Assembly: GCA_003217735.2 (NCBI GenBank)
Contig: CP031585.1
Location: 2,591,501-2,655,500, forward strand
DNA from: Marinibacterium anthonyi
GTDB lineage: Bacteria; Pseudomonadota; Alphaproteobacteria; Rhodobacterales; Rhodobacteraceae
DNA: 64,000 bases
Reading direction: 5' to 3'
Under the pieces are notes generated by a model. The model did no database searches, was not told the origin of the DNA, and worked only from the letters and a program-made list of their open reading frames with translations. A program made the translations under genes and the position numbers. Positions 7,224-16,651 of the stretch are shown piece after piece; the stretch's first letter is position 1; every line of letters begins with the position of its first letter.

Positions 7224-7985
7224 ATGATCATGTCCTGCACCCGTCCCGCCTCGGGGAGAGGTGGCATCTGCCGCCGCATACTCCTTCTTCTTTCCGGCCT
7301 CCTCATCCCGGTCACCGCCACGCAGCCGCTCTTGGCGCAAACCAGCGTGCCCGAACACGCAATCGCCGCGCATCCCTACGCCGCCCAAGTCACCGAGGCA
7401 TCGCAGCGCTTCGGCATTCCGACGACATGGATCATGGCCGTGATGCGGGCAGAGAGTGCGGGCGATCTGCGTGCGGTGTCTTCCGCTGGCGCGATGGGGT
7501 TGATGCAGGTCATGCCCGACACCTGGGCCGGGCTGCGCATCCGTCATGGCCTCGGCCGAGACCCTTTTGAGCCGCGTGACAACATCCTCGCGGGCACGGC
7601 CTATCTGCGCGAGATGTGGGACCGCTACGGCAATGTCGCGGCGATGCTGGCGGCCTATAATGCCGGTCCCGCCCGCTACGACGAATACCGCTTGGCGGAT
7701 CGTCAGCTGCCCGCCGAGACGCGCGCCTATGTCGCTGCGCTTGCGCCCGTGCTGCTTGGCGAGCGGCCATCGGACGGCACTTTTGCTGCAGCCCAGCCCC
7801 GCGATTGGCGTGAGGCGGCAATCTTCATCAGTCGCGACGACGGGACCTCTGCGACCGATCCTGTGGCGCCTCACCCGACGGTCGGCGCCGCTCCTTCACT
7901 CGTCCCGGCGGTGCCGCGGGCGGGCATCGCCCCGCAGGCCGAGGGCCTCTTCGTCAGGCGAGAAACTGGTGAGGCCCGGCCATGA
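7224..7985 (+). CDS. Conjugation-associated lytic transglycosylase
   Basis: This 253-residue protein has an N-terminal export signal ending near LLAQT (residues 18-40) and a soluble lytic transglycosylase domain: IMAVMRAESAGD with the catalytic Glu, SAGAMGLMQVMP, and MLAAYNAGP. It would open peptidoglycan in the periplasm for assembly of the type IV secretion channel (VirB1 role). It starts two bases after the DUF736 stop. The Pro-rich C-terminal 60 residues are probably disordered. Confidence 0.88.
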   Translation: MIMSCTRPASGRGGICRRILLLLSGLLIPVTATQPLLAQTSVPEHAIAAHPYAAQVTEASQRFGIPTTWIMAVMRAESAGDLRAVSSAGAMGLMQVMPDTWAGLRIRHGLGRDPFEPRDNILAGTAYLREMWDRYGNVAAMLAAYNAGPARYDEYRLADRQLPAETRAYVAALAPVLLGERPSDGTFAAAQPRDWREAAIFISRDDGTSATDPVAPHPTVGAAPSLVPAVPRAGIAPQAEGLFVRRETGEARP

Positions 7986-8086
7986 CCCGCGCGACGACAC
8001 TTCGCATTCCGTCGTGCTCTGGCGTGTCTTGGAGGGCGCGAGGGGTGGCGGGAGGCACCACGACCGAAGGATGGCAGGATAAAAGG

Positions 8087-8218
8087 GCGCACGGTGCGCG
8101 GCGGTTGGGCGGTTGTTTTTGTTCATGTTTTTGTCGCGTTTCGCACCGTGTGACGCGTCTTCGCACCCTGCGCTATCCGCCTAACGCTCTGAAGTTCAGC
8201 GCGGTTTCGCACTGTGTG
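8087..8218 (+). promoter_or_regulatory. Candidate origin of transfer (oriT) repeats before the relaxase gene
   Basis: The intergenic region before the relaxase holds three direct copies of a TTTCGCACCGTGTG-like motif (8138-8152, 8159-8172, 8204-8218) and an inverted relative, the near-palindrome GCGCACGGTGCGC, at 8087-8099. A T-rich segment at about 8115-8140 lies between them. Relaxases usually act at repeats next to their own gene. The nic site cannot be fixed from sequence alone. Confidence 0.5.
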
Positions 8219-8228
8219 GGGAACTCCC

Positions 8229-9983
8229 ATGCCCGATGATCATGAGTTCCGCATCCGCCCGGGGCGTATCCGTTCGACACGGGCGCAGCAGGCCCGTCCC
8301 TTTGTCGCACAGGCCCTGGCTGCCGCGAAAAAGGCCGGTGGTGGCGTCTCGCGGGCAGGGCGTGTCACCCCGGGCAATCGGTCCCGCTTCGGGCGTGGTC
8401 AGCGTGCCAGCATTCAGGCCAACCGCCTCATCACCGCCCGCACGCGCGGCGCGGTGATCAAGGCGCGTGTGGTGCGGCACAGCGGGAAATCCGCGCCTCT
8501 CGGAGCCCACCTCGATTACCTGCGCCGGGACGGCGTGACCCGGGACGGGGAGAAGGCCAGGCTCTTCGGATCGGGAACGGAGGATCCCGATGGCCGGACC
8601 TTTGCCGAGCTGTGTCGCGATGACCGTCATCATTTCCGTTTCATCGTCTCGCCCGACGACGCGCCCGACATGTCTGACCTGCAATCCTTCACCCGCGATC
8701 TCGTCGGGCGGATGGAACAGGATCTCGGCACGTCTCTTGACTGGGTCGGTGTCGATCACTGGAACACCGCTCATCCGCACGTCCATCTGATCGTTCGGGG
8801 CGTACGCGACGACGGCCAGGATCTCGTGATCTCGCGGGACTACATCAAGGAGGGGATGCGCGACAGGGCACGGGATCTCATCACCCAGGAACTGGGCCCA
8901 CGCAGCGATCTCGACATCCGCCGGACACTTGAACGCCAGATCGAGGCCGAGCGCTGGACGCAGCTCGATCGTCAGTTGCTGCGGGATGCGGGGCGTTCGC
9001 GCATCCTCGACATGGCGCCGGATGCGGATCGGCAGCCGGACGCGTTTCACGCGCTGAAGATCGGGCGGCTGCGCCGGTTGGAAGTCCTTGGCGTCGCCGA
9101 CCAGACCGGACAGTCGCAGTGGCACATCAGGGACGATGCCGAGGCGGTCCTGCGCGAGATGGGGGAGCGTGGCGACATCATCAAGCGAATGCATCGCGCT
9201 CTGACGGACCGCGGGATCGAGCGCGGGTCCTCGAGTTACGTGCTTGCCGCGGAGAGCCTCGATGTTCCCGTCATCGGTCGTCTGGTCCAGCGCGGTCTGG
9301 ATGACGAACTGAAGGGGACAGCCTATGCCGTCGTCGATGGCGTCTATGGCCGGAGCCACCATATCCGATTGCCTCATCTCGACGCCGCCGGCGACAGCGC
9401 TCCGGGCTCGATCGTGGAGCTCCGCACCTATGACGATGCGCGCGGCCAGCGTCGTGTCGCACTGGCGGTCCGGTCCGACCTGGACCTCGCTGCGCAGGTG
9501 ACCGCGTCCGGGGCCACCTGGCTCGACCGGCAGGCCATCGCGCGCGACCCGCTCGCCCTGTCGGACCAGGGCTTCGGTGCCGAGGTCCGGCAGGCCCTGG
9601 AAGCCCGGGCCGAGCACCTGACCGCGGAGGGGCTCGCAGAACGGCGGGGCGGCAGGGTGGTCTTTGCCCGGCGCCTGCTCGGAACTTTGCGCGACCGGGA
9701 GTTGCAGGCGGTGGGCGCGCAGCTCTCGGGGGAGACCGGGTTGCCGTTCAACAAGGCGGAAGCGGGCGACTACGTCAGCGGCCTCTATCGCCAGCGTCTC
9801 GCGCTGACTTCGGGGCGCTTTGCGATGATCGAGGGCTATGGCGCTGACGGAGCGCTCGGCTTCCAGCTGGTGCCCTGGTCGCCCTCCCTCGAAAAGCATC
9901 TCGGCCGGGATGTCACCGGCGTCGCGCGCGGGGACGGCGGGGTCGATTGGGACTTCGGCCGCAAGCGCGGCCTCGGCCTCTGA
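8229..9983 (+). CDS. rlxS: Relaxase/mobilisation nuclease, VirD2-like with DUF3363 domain
   Basis: This 584-residue protein is the relaxase type of Tn4371-like ICEs. The N-terminal basic region is followed by the nuclease domain, with YLRRDGV around the expected catalytic Tyr and the metal-binding His cluster HPHVHLIVRG near residues 180-188. A long DUF3363 C-terminal part follows. It would nick oriT and lead the strand to TraG and the Trb channel. The ATG at 8229 is chosen; the frame is open to 8214. Candidate oriT repeats precede it, and traG follows 26 bases later. Confidence 0.88.
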   Translation: MPDDHEFRIRPGRIRSTRAQQARPFVAQALAAAKKAGGGVSRAGRVTPGNRSRFGRGQRASIQANRLITARTRGAVIKARVVRHSGKSAPLGAHLDYLRRDGVTRDGEKARLFGSGTEDPDGRTFAELCRDDRHHFRFIVSPDDAPDMSDLQSFTRDLVGRMEQDLGTSLDWVGVDHWNTAHPHVHLIVRGVRDDGQDLVISRDYIKEGMRDRARDLITQELGPRSDLDIRRTLERQIEAERWTQLDRQLLRDAGRSRILDMAPDADRQPDAFHALKIGRLRRLEVLGVADQTGQSQWHIRDDAEAVLREMGERGDIIKRMHRALTDRGIERGSSSYVLAAESLDVPVIGRLVQRGLDDELKGTAYAVVDGVYGRSHHIRLPHLDAAGDSAPGSIVELRTYDDARGQRRVALAVRSDLDLAAQVTASGATWLDRQAIARDPLALSDQGFGAEVRQALEARAEHLTAEGLAERRGGRVVFARRLLGTLRDRELQAVGAQLSGETGLPFNKAEAGDYVSGLYRQRLALTSGRFAMIEGYGADGALGFQLVPWSPSLEKHLGRDVTGVARGDGGVDWDFGRKRGLGL

Positions 9984-10009
9984 TCAAACACAGGAAAGGA
10001 GCGACAGTC

Positions 10010-11995
10010 ATGTCCGCGACCAAGATCCTCTGGGGCCAGATCTCCATCGTCTTCCTCATCATTCTGGCCACCACCTGGGGCGCGACACAATATGTGGCTG
10101 CAAGCCTCGGCTATCAGGCGCAGCTGGGCCCGCCCTGGTTCGTGTTGTTTGGGACGCCCATCTACTATCCTCCCGCCATCTTCTTGTGGTGGTATTTCTA
10201 TGAGGCCTACGCGCCACCGGTCTTCGCGACAGGCGGGATCATCGCTGCCTCGGGGGGCTTCATCGCTATCGGTGTGGCCATCGCCATGTCGGTCTGGCGT
10301 GCCCGCGAGGCCCGCAACGTTGCGACCTATGGATCAGCCCGATGGGCCGAGAAGGGCGAGGTGAAGGCGGCTGGATTGCTGGACCCGGATGGAGTGGTCC
10401 TCGGTCGCTATGAGCGGCAGTATCTGCGCCACGATGGGCCGGAGCATGTGCTTTGCTTCGCGCCGACGCGCTCCGGCAAGGGGGTAGGGCTCGTCGTACC
10501 CTCTCTTCTCACCTGGCCTGGCTCGGCCATCGTTCATGACATCAAGGGAGAGAACTGGCAGTTGACCGCCGGGTTCCGCGCCCGGCACGGTCGGGTCCTG
10601 CTATTCGATCCGACCAATCCGAACTCTTCGACCTACAACCCGCTGCTGGAAGTGCGCCGCGGCGAGTGGGAGGTTCGCGATGTCCAGAACATTGCAGATA
10701 TTCTTGTCGACCCCGAGGGAAGTCTGGAGCGGCGGAACCACTGGGAGAAGACCAGCCACAGCTTGCTCGTCGGTGCGATCCTGCACGTCCTCTATGCCGA
10801 GAAGGACAAGACGCTGGCCGGTGTCGCCAACTTCCTGTCCGACCCGCGGCGTCCCGTGGAGTCCACACTCCGGGCGATGATGCGGACGTCGCATCTGGGC
10901 GAGAGGGGGCCGCATCCCGTGGTCGCCAGTGCCGCCCGCGAGTTGCTCAACAAGTCCGAGAATGAACGCTCCGGTGTGCTTTCGACGGCGATGTCTTTCC
11001 TTGGCCTCTATCGCGACCCCGTGGTCGCGCAGGTCACGCGCCGCTGCGACTGGCGGATCGGTGACATTGTCGGGGGAGTGCGCCCCGTCACGCTGTATCT
11101 CGTGGTGCCGCCCTCTGACATCAATCGCACCAAGCCGCTCATCCGGCTGATCCTCAACCAGGTCGGCCGACGCCTGACCGAAGACCTACAGGGCAAGGAT
11201 GACCGTCATCGGCTACTTCTGATGCTCGATGAGTTCCCGGCGCTTGGCCGGTTGGATTTCTTCGAGAGTGCGCTGGCCTTCATGGCGGGCTACGGGCTGA
11301 AGAGCTTCCTTATCGCCCAGTCGCTGAACCAGATCGAGAAGGCCTACGGCCCGAACAACTCGATCCTCGACAATTGTCATGTCCGTGTGAGCTTCGCGAC
11401 CAATGATGAGCGCACAGCCAAGCGTGTATCCGACGCTCTCGGCACGGCCACCGAGATGAAGGCGATGAAGAACTATGCAGGCCACCGTCTGGCGCCGTGG
11501 CTTAGCCATCTCATGGTGTCCCGGTCGGAAACCGCGCGGGCGTTGCTCACCCCCGGAGAAATCATGCAGCTGCCGCCTTCCGATGAGATCGTCATGGTGG
11601 CCGGCACACCCCCGATCCGCGCGACGAAAGCACGGTATTACGAAGATACGCGGTTCACGGAGCGGGTCTTGCCGCCACCCGACTTAGTGGATGTAGGCCC
11701 GTCCGGGAAGGATGACTGGAGTAGTCTGGCAGTCCCAACGCAGGAAGACGAGCTGGAGCCAGTCTCCAAGGCGGGATCGGAGGATGAGGATCCGACAGCA
11801 TCGGAGCGCCGTCTTCAGCCGGAGTTGGCACAGCCTCAGCCGGTCGACAGGCAGACGCCTCTTGAGAACGAGTTTGAATTCGACCTACCCGAGGATGAAG
11901 AGGCTGGCGCCATCCGCAATCGCCGCATCATGCAGCAGATGCGCGGTGTCGCGCGCCAGGTTTCCCTCAATCCTGACGACGGCATGGAGCTTTGA
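10010..11995 (+). CDS. traG: TraG/VirD4 type IV coupling protein
   Basis: This 661-residue hexameric ATPase links the relaxosome to the secretion channel. It has two or three N-terminal membrane segments (residues about 8-95), Walker A APTRSGKG near 150-157, Walker B LLLMLDEFPALG near 401-412, and the conserved block SLNQIEKAYGPNNSILDNCHVRVSFATND. The acidic C-terminal 90 residues are low-complexity. AGGAAAGGAG just upstream fixes the ATG at 10010; the frame is open further back, into the relaxase tail. Confidence 0.93.
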   Translation: MSATKILWGQISIVFLIILATTWGATQYVAASLGYQAQLGPPWFVLFGTPIYYPPAIFLWWYFYEAYAPPVFATGGIIAASGGFIAIGVAIAMSVWRAREARNVATYGSARWAEKGEVKAAGLLDPDGVVLGRYERQYLRHDGPEHVLCFAPTRSGKGVGLVVPSLLTWPGSAIVHDIKGENWQLTAGFRARHGRVLLFDPTNPNSSTYNPLLEVRRGEWEVRDVQNIADILVDPEGSLERRNHWEKTSHSLLVGAILHVLYAEKDKTLAGVANFLSDPRRPVESTLRAMMRTSHLGERGPHPVVASAARELLNKSENERSGVLSTAMSFLGLYRDPVVAQVTRRCDWRIGDIVGGVRPVTLYLVVPPSDINRTKPLIRLILNQVGRRLTEDLQGKDDRHRLLLMLDEFPALGRLDFFESALAFMAGYGLKSFLIAQSLNQIEKAYGPNNSILDNCHVRVSFATNDERTAKRVSDALGTATEMKAMKNYAGHRLAPWLSHLMVSRSETARALLTPGEIMQLPPSDEIVMVAGTPPIRATKARYYEDTRFTERVLPPPDLVDVGPSGKDDWSSLAVPTQEDELEPVSKAGSEDEDPTASERRLQPELAQPQPVDRQTPLENEFEFDLPEDEEAGAIRNRRIMQQMRGVARQVSLNPDDGMEL

Positions 11996-11997
11996 TC

Positions 11998-12426
11998 ATG
12001 ACCACCAGCCGCAAAAAGACGAAGATCTCGGTCTACCTCGATCCTGAGGTCATGCAGATGCTGGCAGACTTCGCCGCCCGGCGCGACAGATCCCAATCGA
12101 TGGTGGCCGAGGCCGCGATCGCATCCTTCCTCTCTCCGGATGACGCGGAGCGCCGGGATGCGGTTCTCGCGAGGCGCCTGGATCAGGTCGACAGGCGGAT
12201 CACCCGACTGGAACGCGATGTCGGGATCTCCGTCGAAAGCCTGGCTGTGTTCATCCGTTTCTGGCTTGCGACGACACCGGCTCTGCCGGAACCCGCAGCC
12301 AAGGCTGCAAGGGCAAAGGCAGGGGAGCGTTACGAGGCATTTATCTCGGCTCTCGGTAGACGCCTGGCCCAGGGGCCGAAGCTGCGGCAGGAGGTGTCGG
12401 AGGATGTGGATGGGGTTGGCAGGTAA
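11998..12426 (+). CDS. CopG-family ribbon-helix-helix protein
   Basis: This 142-residue protein has an N-terminal ribbon-helix-helix: KKTKISVYLDPEVMQMLADFAARRDRSQSMVAEAAI. The rest is helical, with RRLDQVDRRITRLERDVG able to form a coiled coil. This gene follows traG in many ICEs of this type and is thought to regulate transfer genes. It starts just after the traG stop. The next gene of the backbone, trbB, is displaced by 2.6 kb of manganese cargo. Confidence 0.85.
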   Translation: MTTSRKKTKISVYLDPEVMQMLADFAARRDRSQSMVAEAAIASFLSPDDAERRDAVLARRLDQVDRRITRLERDVGISVESLAVFIRFWLATTPALPEPAAKAARAKAGERYEAFISALGRRLAQGPKLRQEVSEDVDGVGR

Positions 12427-12670
12427 CCAGAAACAAAGATCGTGTAGGTGTACGGCTTCGATCCAAATGACGGCTCGTAGGCAAGAGTGAAATCTATGGA
12501 TTGATTAACTCAAGCCAGGCGTGAGTGACTGCGCTGCGGGCGCGTGGCTCCCGATCTGTGGCAGGCTTCCCTTTCTGTCTCAGTCCCCTGTGCCTTGGTC
12601 CAACTTCACAGCATGTTAGCCGACGTCGCATCGCGCGGCATTTTTGAGAGCGCAACAAATGAACTCTTGC
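12427..12670. other. Non-coding junction between CopG gene and mntH
   Basis: No gene or clear terminator is seen in these 244 bases. The region marks the left edge of the manganese cargo. I found no obvious direct or inverted repeat pairing it with the region before trbB. Confidence 0.4.
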
Positions 12671-13960
12671 TCAATTGATGAGGAATGGGATCGGTACACC
12701 AAAGGTCTGTGCGAGCAGAACAAAGTTCAGCGACAGCACTGCAATTGCGCCGAGGATCGCGAGAACCCGCGTTACAGTTCCTATGGCGAAGGTACCCATG
12801 ACGCAGCGACGCGATGTGAAGATAACCAGTGCGATCATTGGCACTGGCAGGGCGATCGACAGCACCACCTGACTCATCACGAGGGCGTCAGTGGCATTGT
12901 AGCCAACGGCGACAACAGCGAACGCTGGCACCATCGTCACCAGCCGCCGGACCCAAATCGGTACATGGAAGTGAAGGAAACCCTGCATGATCATCTGCCC
13001 GGCCATCGTGCCCACCACCGAGGACGACACACCCGAGGTGATCAACGACACTAGGAATACGGCGGCCGCAGCCGAGCCGAGAAGTGGTGTCAGTGTATGA
13101 TAGGCGGTCTCGATTTCGGCCACGGTACTATGGCCTTGATGAAAGGCAGACGCTGCCATCATCACCATTGCCATGTTGACCATGCCGGCGACCGCGAGTG
13201 CGATCACCACCTCAATGTTCGAGAACCGTAGCACCTTGCGTCGGTCTTCGTCGTGACGGACCTCCGCACGATTTTGTGTTAAGCCTGAATGCAGATAGAC
13301 CGCATGTGGCATCACCGTGGCCCCGATGATTCCGACCGCAATGGTCAGCGCGGTAGCGTCAGGCAGGTTCGGGGTCACCAGCCCCACGGCGGCGGAGCCC
13401 CAGTCGATCGGTGCGATGAAAATCTCGATCAAGTAACACAACGAGATAATCGCGACCATTGTACCAATGATTAGCTCCATTGGGCGGAAACCCCGGCGCT
13501 CGAAGATCAAGATACCGTAGGTCACGATGGCGGTCACCACCATGCCCCAGATCAGCGGCATATTGAACAGGAGCGCCAAGCCGATTGCGCCACCGAGAAA
13601 TTCAGCGAGGTCGGTGGCCATGGCGGCAACCTCACTAACCGCCCACATCGCCCAGACGACAGGGCGGGGAAAATTATCCCGCGACATCTCGGCCAGGTTC
13701 TTGCCAGTGACGATCCCCAGCCGCGCAGACAGGGACTGGAACAGCATCGCAATCAGGTTGGCCAGCAGGACCACCCACAGAAGCACGTAGCCATAGCCGG
13801 CACCCGCTTGGATGTTGGTCGCATAGTTGCCTGGGTCGACATAGGCGATTGAGGCTATCACTGCGGGACCGACGAAGAGGAACTTGCTGCCAAAGCCACG
13901 CCGCTCGCCAGAGAGAACGGCGCTCATACCACGGCGCGTGCGCTCTGTGCTGATCATCAA
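12671..13960 (-). CDS. mntH: Manganese transporter MntH (NRAMP family)
   Basis: This 429-residue proton-coupled Mn(II) importer of the inner membrane has about eleven hydrophobic segments. The two metal-site signatures are present: DPGN in helix 1 (IASIAYVDPGNYATN) and MPHAVYLHS in helix 6. The transport signature near GLALLFNMPLIWG is also kept. It is divergent from mntR, with two matching MntR-type operators in the 181-base gap. As ICE cargo it would give extra manganese uptake, useful under oxidative stress or iron limitation. Confidence 0.93.
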   Translation of the reverse strand: MMISTERTRRGMSAVLSGERRGFGSKFLFVGPAVIASIAYVDPGNYATNIQAGAGYGYVLLWVVLLANLIAMLFQSLSARLGIVTGKNLAEMSRDNFPRPVVWAMWAVSEVAAMATDLAEFLGGAIGLALLFNMPLIWGMVVTAIVTYGILIFERRGFRPMELIIGTMVAIISLCYLIEIFIAPIDWGSAAVGLVTPNLPDATALTIAVGIIGATVMPHAVYLHSGLTQNRAEVRHDEDRRKVLRFSNIEVVIALAVAGMVNMAMVMMAASAFHQGHSTVAEIETAYHTLTPLLGSAAAAVFLVSLITSGVSSSVVGTMAGQMIMQGFLHFHVPIWVRRLVTMVPAFAVVAVGYNATDALVMSQVVLSIALPVPMIALVIFTSRRCVMGTFAIGTVTRVLAILGAIAVLSLNFVLLAQTFGVPIPFLIN

Positions 13961-13987
13961 GTCGTCCCCGGTATGCCTAGGCTTTTT

Positions 13988-14006
13988 AATATAGCCAAGG
14001 CTTCAT
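13988..14006 (-). promoter_or_regulatory. MntR-type operator, mntH side
   Basis: The 19-base site AATATAGCCAAGGCTTCAT is a dyad (AGCC-A-AGGCT) 28 bases before mntH. It matches the site at 14060-14078, read in the other orientation, at 17 of 19 positions. Two such sites in one divergent promoter region strongly suggest binding by the DtxR-family regulator encoded beside them, repressing mntH when manganese is plentiful. Confidence 0.75.
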
Positions 14007-14059
14007 ATCCTGCAACAGTAAACATCATACAGGCTGGACAGCAGACGATCGGTGTAAAG

Positions 14060-14078
14060 ATAAAGCCTGGGCTATATT
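14060..14078 (+). promoter_or_regulatory. MntR-type operator, mntR side
   Basis: On the minus strand this site reads AATATAGCCCAGGCTTTAT, 17 of 19 bases identical to the mntH-side site. It lies 64 bases before the proposed mntR start and suggests autoregulation of mntR. Confidence 0.75.
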
Positions 14079-14141
14079 GATTTCCTTACATTCAAAATGC
14101 TACATTCCCTCGCACTTCAGATGAATGAGTTCAGGACCGCG

Positions 14142-14582
14142 ATGACCGAACACGATACGCCCCCGACCGAGATTTCGCCCACGGAACAGGCGGGGCGTTT
14201 CGCCCGTGCACGAGAGAAGCAGTCGATGGCGATCCTGGAGGATTACGTAGAGATGATCGGCGACTTGATCGCGATGCATGGCGAGGCCCGGGTTGCCGAT
14301 ATTGCCGAACGTATGGGTGTGGCCCATCCTACCGCCACCAAGGCGGTGGCGCGGCTCAAGCGAGAGGGTCTGGCGACCTCACGCCCATATCGCGGGGTCT
14401 TCCTTACCGACAAGGGCGAAGCGCTCGCAAATTGGGTACGCGTTCGCCATCGAACGGTGGTCGACTTACTGATCGCAGTCGGCGTGCCTCAGGAAACCGC
14501 CGAGGCGGATGCAGAGGGGATCGAGCATCACGTCTCCCGTCGCACGCTGAAGGCCTTCGAAGCTTATTTGACTGGCAAGTGA
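14142..14582 (+). CDS. mntR: Manganese-responsive regulator MntR (DtxR family)
   Basis: This 146-residue regulator resembles the proteobacterial MntR. It has an N-terminal winged helix (VADIAERMGVAHPTATKAVARLKREGL) and a dimerisation/metal domain with EDYVEMIGDLI and DAEGIEHHVS supplying the usual Asp, Glu and His ligands. With manganese bound it would repress mntH. The ATG at 14142 has AGGA at good distance. The frame is open to 14097, but that start lies close to the operator and lacks a ribosome-binding site. Confidence 0.88.
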   Translation: MTEHDTPPTEISPTEQAGRFARAREKQSMAILEDYVEMIGDLIAMHGEARVADIAERMGVAHPTATKAVARLKREGLATSRPYRGVFLTDKGEALANWVRVRHRTVVDLLIAVGVPQETAEADAEGIEHHVSRRTLKAFEAYLTGK

Positions 14583-15039
14583 TCACGTCGATGAGGTTCT
14601 GCGCGAACCGATACCTTCACGACTACGCTGATAATAATCAGCGAGTCAGAGCAAGACTGGGCAATCTTGGGAAAGAGATTCTCGACACGTCGCATTGTCC
14701 TCTTACAAATGCGAAATTCCACGGGGTACAAGTCTGCGCATTTCCGTCGTACACCCAGAATTTCCCGGAAGTAAGCACTCCCTGTTCCCGAAATTGCGGT
14801 GGCCGTCACATGATCAGTACATCTCTGGTTCGGCGCCGTTGATTCCAGGTTTCGCCACGACCTAGTGACCGATGACATCCTACTTGGTGGGTGAGGCATG
14901 TTCCGCCGTTTTCCTGTCTTTGCACGCCACGCTACGAAGACCCTCGGAACCCTGTTGAGTTCTAGGCATTTACGGCTTTCTTAATCGACCCCGATCCAGG
15001 GCGGCCTGTTGGAGGCGCCCGTAAGGGAACGGGGCCGGC
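14583..15039. other. Non-coding right flank of the manganese cargo
   Basis: No convincing gene is seen in these 457 bases. A 7-bp inverted repeat (CGCTGAT/ATCAGCG, 4-base loop) at 14626-14643 follows mntR and may be a weak terminator; no T tract follows. The part from about 14990 onward is GC-rich again and leads into the trbB ribosome-binding region, so the cargo edge probably lies near there. Confidence 0.4.
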
Positions 15040-16035
15040 ATGGCGAAGTCCGATCAGAGACCAGAAGTGATCCGGAGAGGCGCGCGGATGCTGCGCACCG
15101 CGCTCGGGCCGGCGATCGCCGGGTTTCTGGACGACCCCATGACCGTCGAGGTGATGCTCAACCCCGATGGGCGGCTCTGGGTCGACCGACTTTCCGAGGG
15201 GCTGGCCGACAGCGGCAAGATGCTGAGCGCAGCGGACGGCGAGCGCATCGTTCGACTGGTCGCGCACCATGTCGGCGTCGAAGTTCATAGCCTGTCCCCT
15301 CGCGTTTCCGCAGAACTGCCGGAAACCGGTGAGCGTTTCGAGGGGCTCTTGCCGCCCGTCGTCGCGGCTCCAGCCTTCGCCATTCGCAAGCCCGCTGTCG
15401 CCGTCTTCACACTCGAAGACTACGTAGAAGCCGGGATCATGACCTTGATGCAAGCCAAGGCGCTGCGCCAGGCGGTTGCGACCCGTGCGAATATCCTGGT
15501 GGCGGGGGGCACCTCGACAGGTAAGACCACGCTGACCAATGCGCTGCTCGCCGAGGTGGCGAAGACCTCCGATCGCGTCGTGATCATTGAGGACACCCGA
15601 GAACTGCAGTGCGCCGCGCCGAACCTCGTGGCGATGCGCACCAAGGACGGCGTTGCAAGCCTGTCCGATCTGGTGCGCTCTTCGCTGCGTCTGCGCCCCG
15701 ATCGTATTCCGATCGGTGAGGTGCGTGGCGCCGAGGCGCTTGACCTGCTCAAAGCCTGGGGAACCGGCCATCCCGGCGGCATCGGCACCATCCATGCCGG
15801 TACCGGGATCGGCGCGCTGCGCCGTCTCGAGCAACTCATCCAGGAAGCCGTCGTTACCGTGCCCCGCGCCATGATCGCGGAGACCATCGACCTCGTGGCC
15901 GTCCTGGCCGGGCGCGGCTCCGCACGGCGTCTGGCCGAACTCGCCCGCGTCGAGGGCCTGGGGCCGGACGGCGACTACCGGATTTCACCTGCCATATCAG
16001 ATCCCACCACTCACGAACAAGGAGATCCCGAATGA
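15040..16035 (+). CDS. trbB: TrbB, VirB11-type secretion ATPase
   Basis: This 331-residue hexameric ATPase of the conjugative type IV secretion system works at the cytoplasmic face. Seen motifs are Walker [16 protein letters not shown] (about 157-171), the Asp/Glu box [11 protein letters not shown], Walker B-like [18 protein letters not shown] and the His box [12 protein letters not shown]. It is the first gene of the trb operon. The stop overlaps the trbC start. Confidence 0.93.
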   Translation: MAKSDQRPEVIRRGARMLRTALGPAIAGFLDDPMTVEVMLNPDGRLWVDRLSEGLADSGKMLSAADGERIVRLVAHHVGVEVHSLSPRVSAELPETGERFEGLLPPVVAAPAFAIRKPAVAVFTLEDYVEAGIMTLMQAKALRQAVATRANILVAGGTSTGKTTLTNALLAEVAKTSDRVVIIEDTRELQCAAPNLVAMRTKDGVASLSDLVRSSLRLRPDRIPIGEVRGAEALDLLKAWGTGHPGGIGTIHAGTGIGALRRLEQLIQEAVVTVPRAMIAETIDLVAVLAGRGSARRLAELARVEGLGPDGDYRISPAISDPTTHEQGDPE

Positions 16036-16364
16036 TCCGTCACGCCCTGCGCATCCGCCAGCACATCGCCACGGCCGCCGCCGCCACCTATGTCAGCCTG
16101 TTCATCGCTCCGGCTGCGCACGCCTCCGGGTCCTCCATGCCCTGGGAAGCGCCTCTTCAATCCATCCTCGACTCCGTCGAGGGGCCAGTGGCCAAGATCG
16201 TGGCGGTGATCATCATCATCGTCACCGGTCTGACGCTGGCCTTCGGCGATACCGGCGGCGGCTTCCGGCGGCTGATCCAGATCGTCTTCGGGATTTCCAT
16301 CGCCTTTGCGGCCTCGTCCTTCTTCCTGAGCTTCTTCAGCTTTGGTGGCGGAGCGCTGATCTGA
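16032..16364 (+). CDS. trbC: TrbC, conjugative pilin precursor (VirB2-like)
   Basis: This 110-residue protein has a long signal region cleaved near AHASG (about residue 36), then two hydrophobic helices (IVAVIIIIVTGLTLAFGD and IVFGISIAFAASSFFLSFF) as in VirB2/TrbC pilins. It is the likely substrate of the TraF peptidase encoded at 6277-6819. ATGA overlap with trbB; its last base is the first of trbD. Confidence 0.9.
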   Translation: MIRHALRIRQHIATAAAATYVSLFIAPAAHASGSSMPWEAPLQSILDSVEGPVAKIVAVIIIIVTGLTLAFGDTGGGFRRLIQIVFGISIAFAASSFFLSFFSFGGGALI

Positions 16365-16645
16365 TGGCGGTGAGTTTCGAGGCCCTCGACGCGGTGCCGG
16401 GGATCAGCGTGCCGGTCCACCGTGCGCTGACCGAGCCGATCCTGCTCGGCGGCGCACCGCGCTCGGTTGCCATTCTGAATGGCACGCTCGCCGGTGCGGT
16501 CGGTCTCGGGCTTCAGCTCTGGCTGGTCGGGATCCTGATCTGGGCCGTCGGCCACATCGCTGCTGTCTGGGCGGCCAGGCGCGATCCGCTCTTCGTCGAG
16601 GTCGCCCGCCGCCATCTGCGCATTCCCGGTCATCTCTCGGTGTGA
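16364..16645 (+). CDS. trbD: TrbD, VirB3-like channel protein
   Basis: This 93-residue inner-membrane protein of the VirB3/TrbD family has the typical N-terminal VPVHRALTEPILLGGAPRS segment and one membrane region around residues 40-65. It works beside the TrbE ATPase in the secretion channel. The start overlaps the trbC stop by one base. Confidence 0.9.
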   Translation: MAVSFEALDAVPGISVPVHRALTEPILLGGAPRSVAILNGTLAGAVGLGLQLWLVGILIWAVGHIAAVWAARRDPLFVEVARRHLRIPGHLSV

Positions 16646-16651
16646 ACCCCC

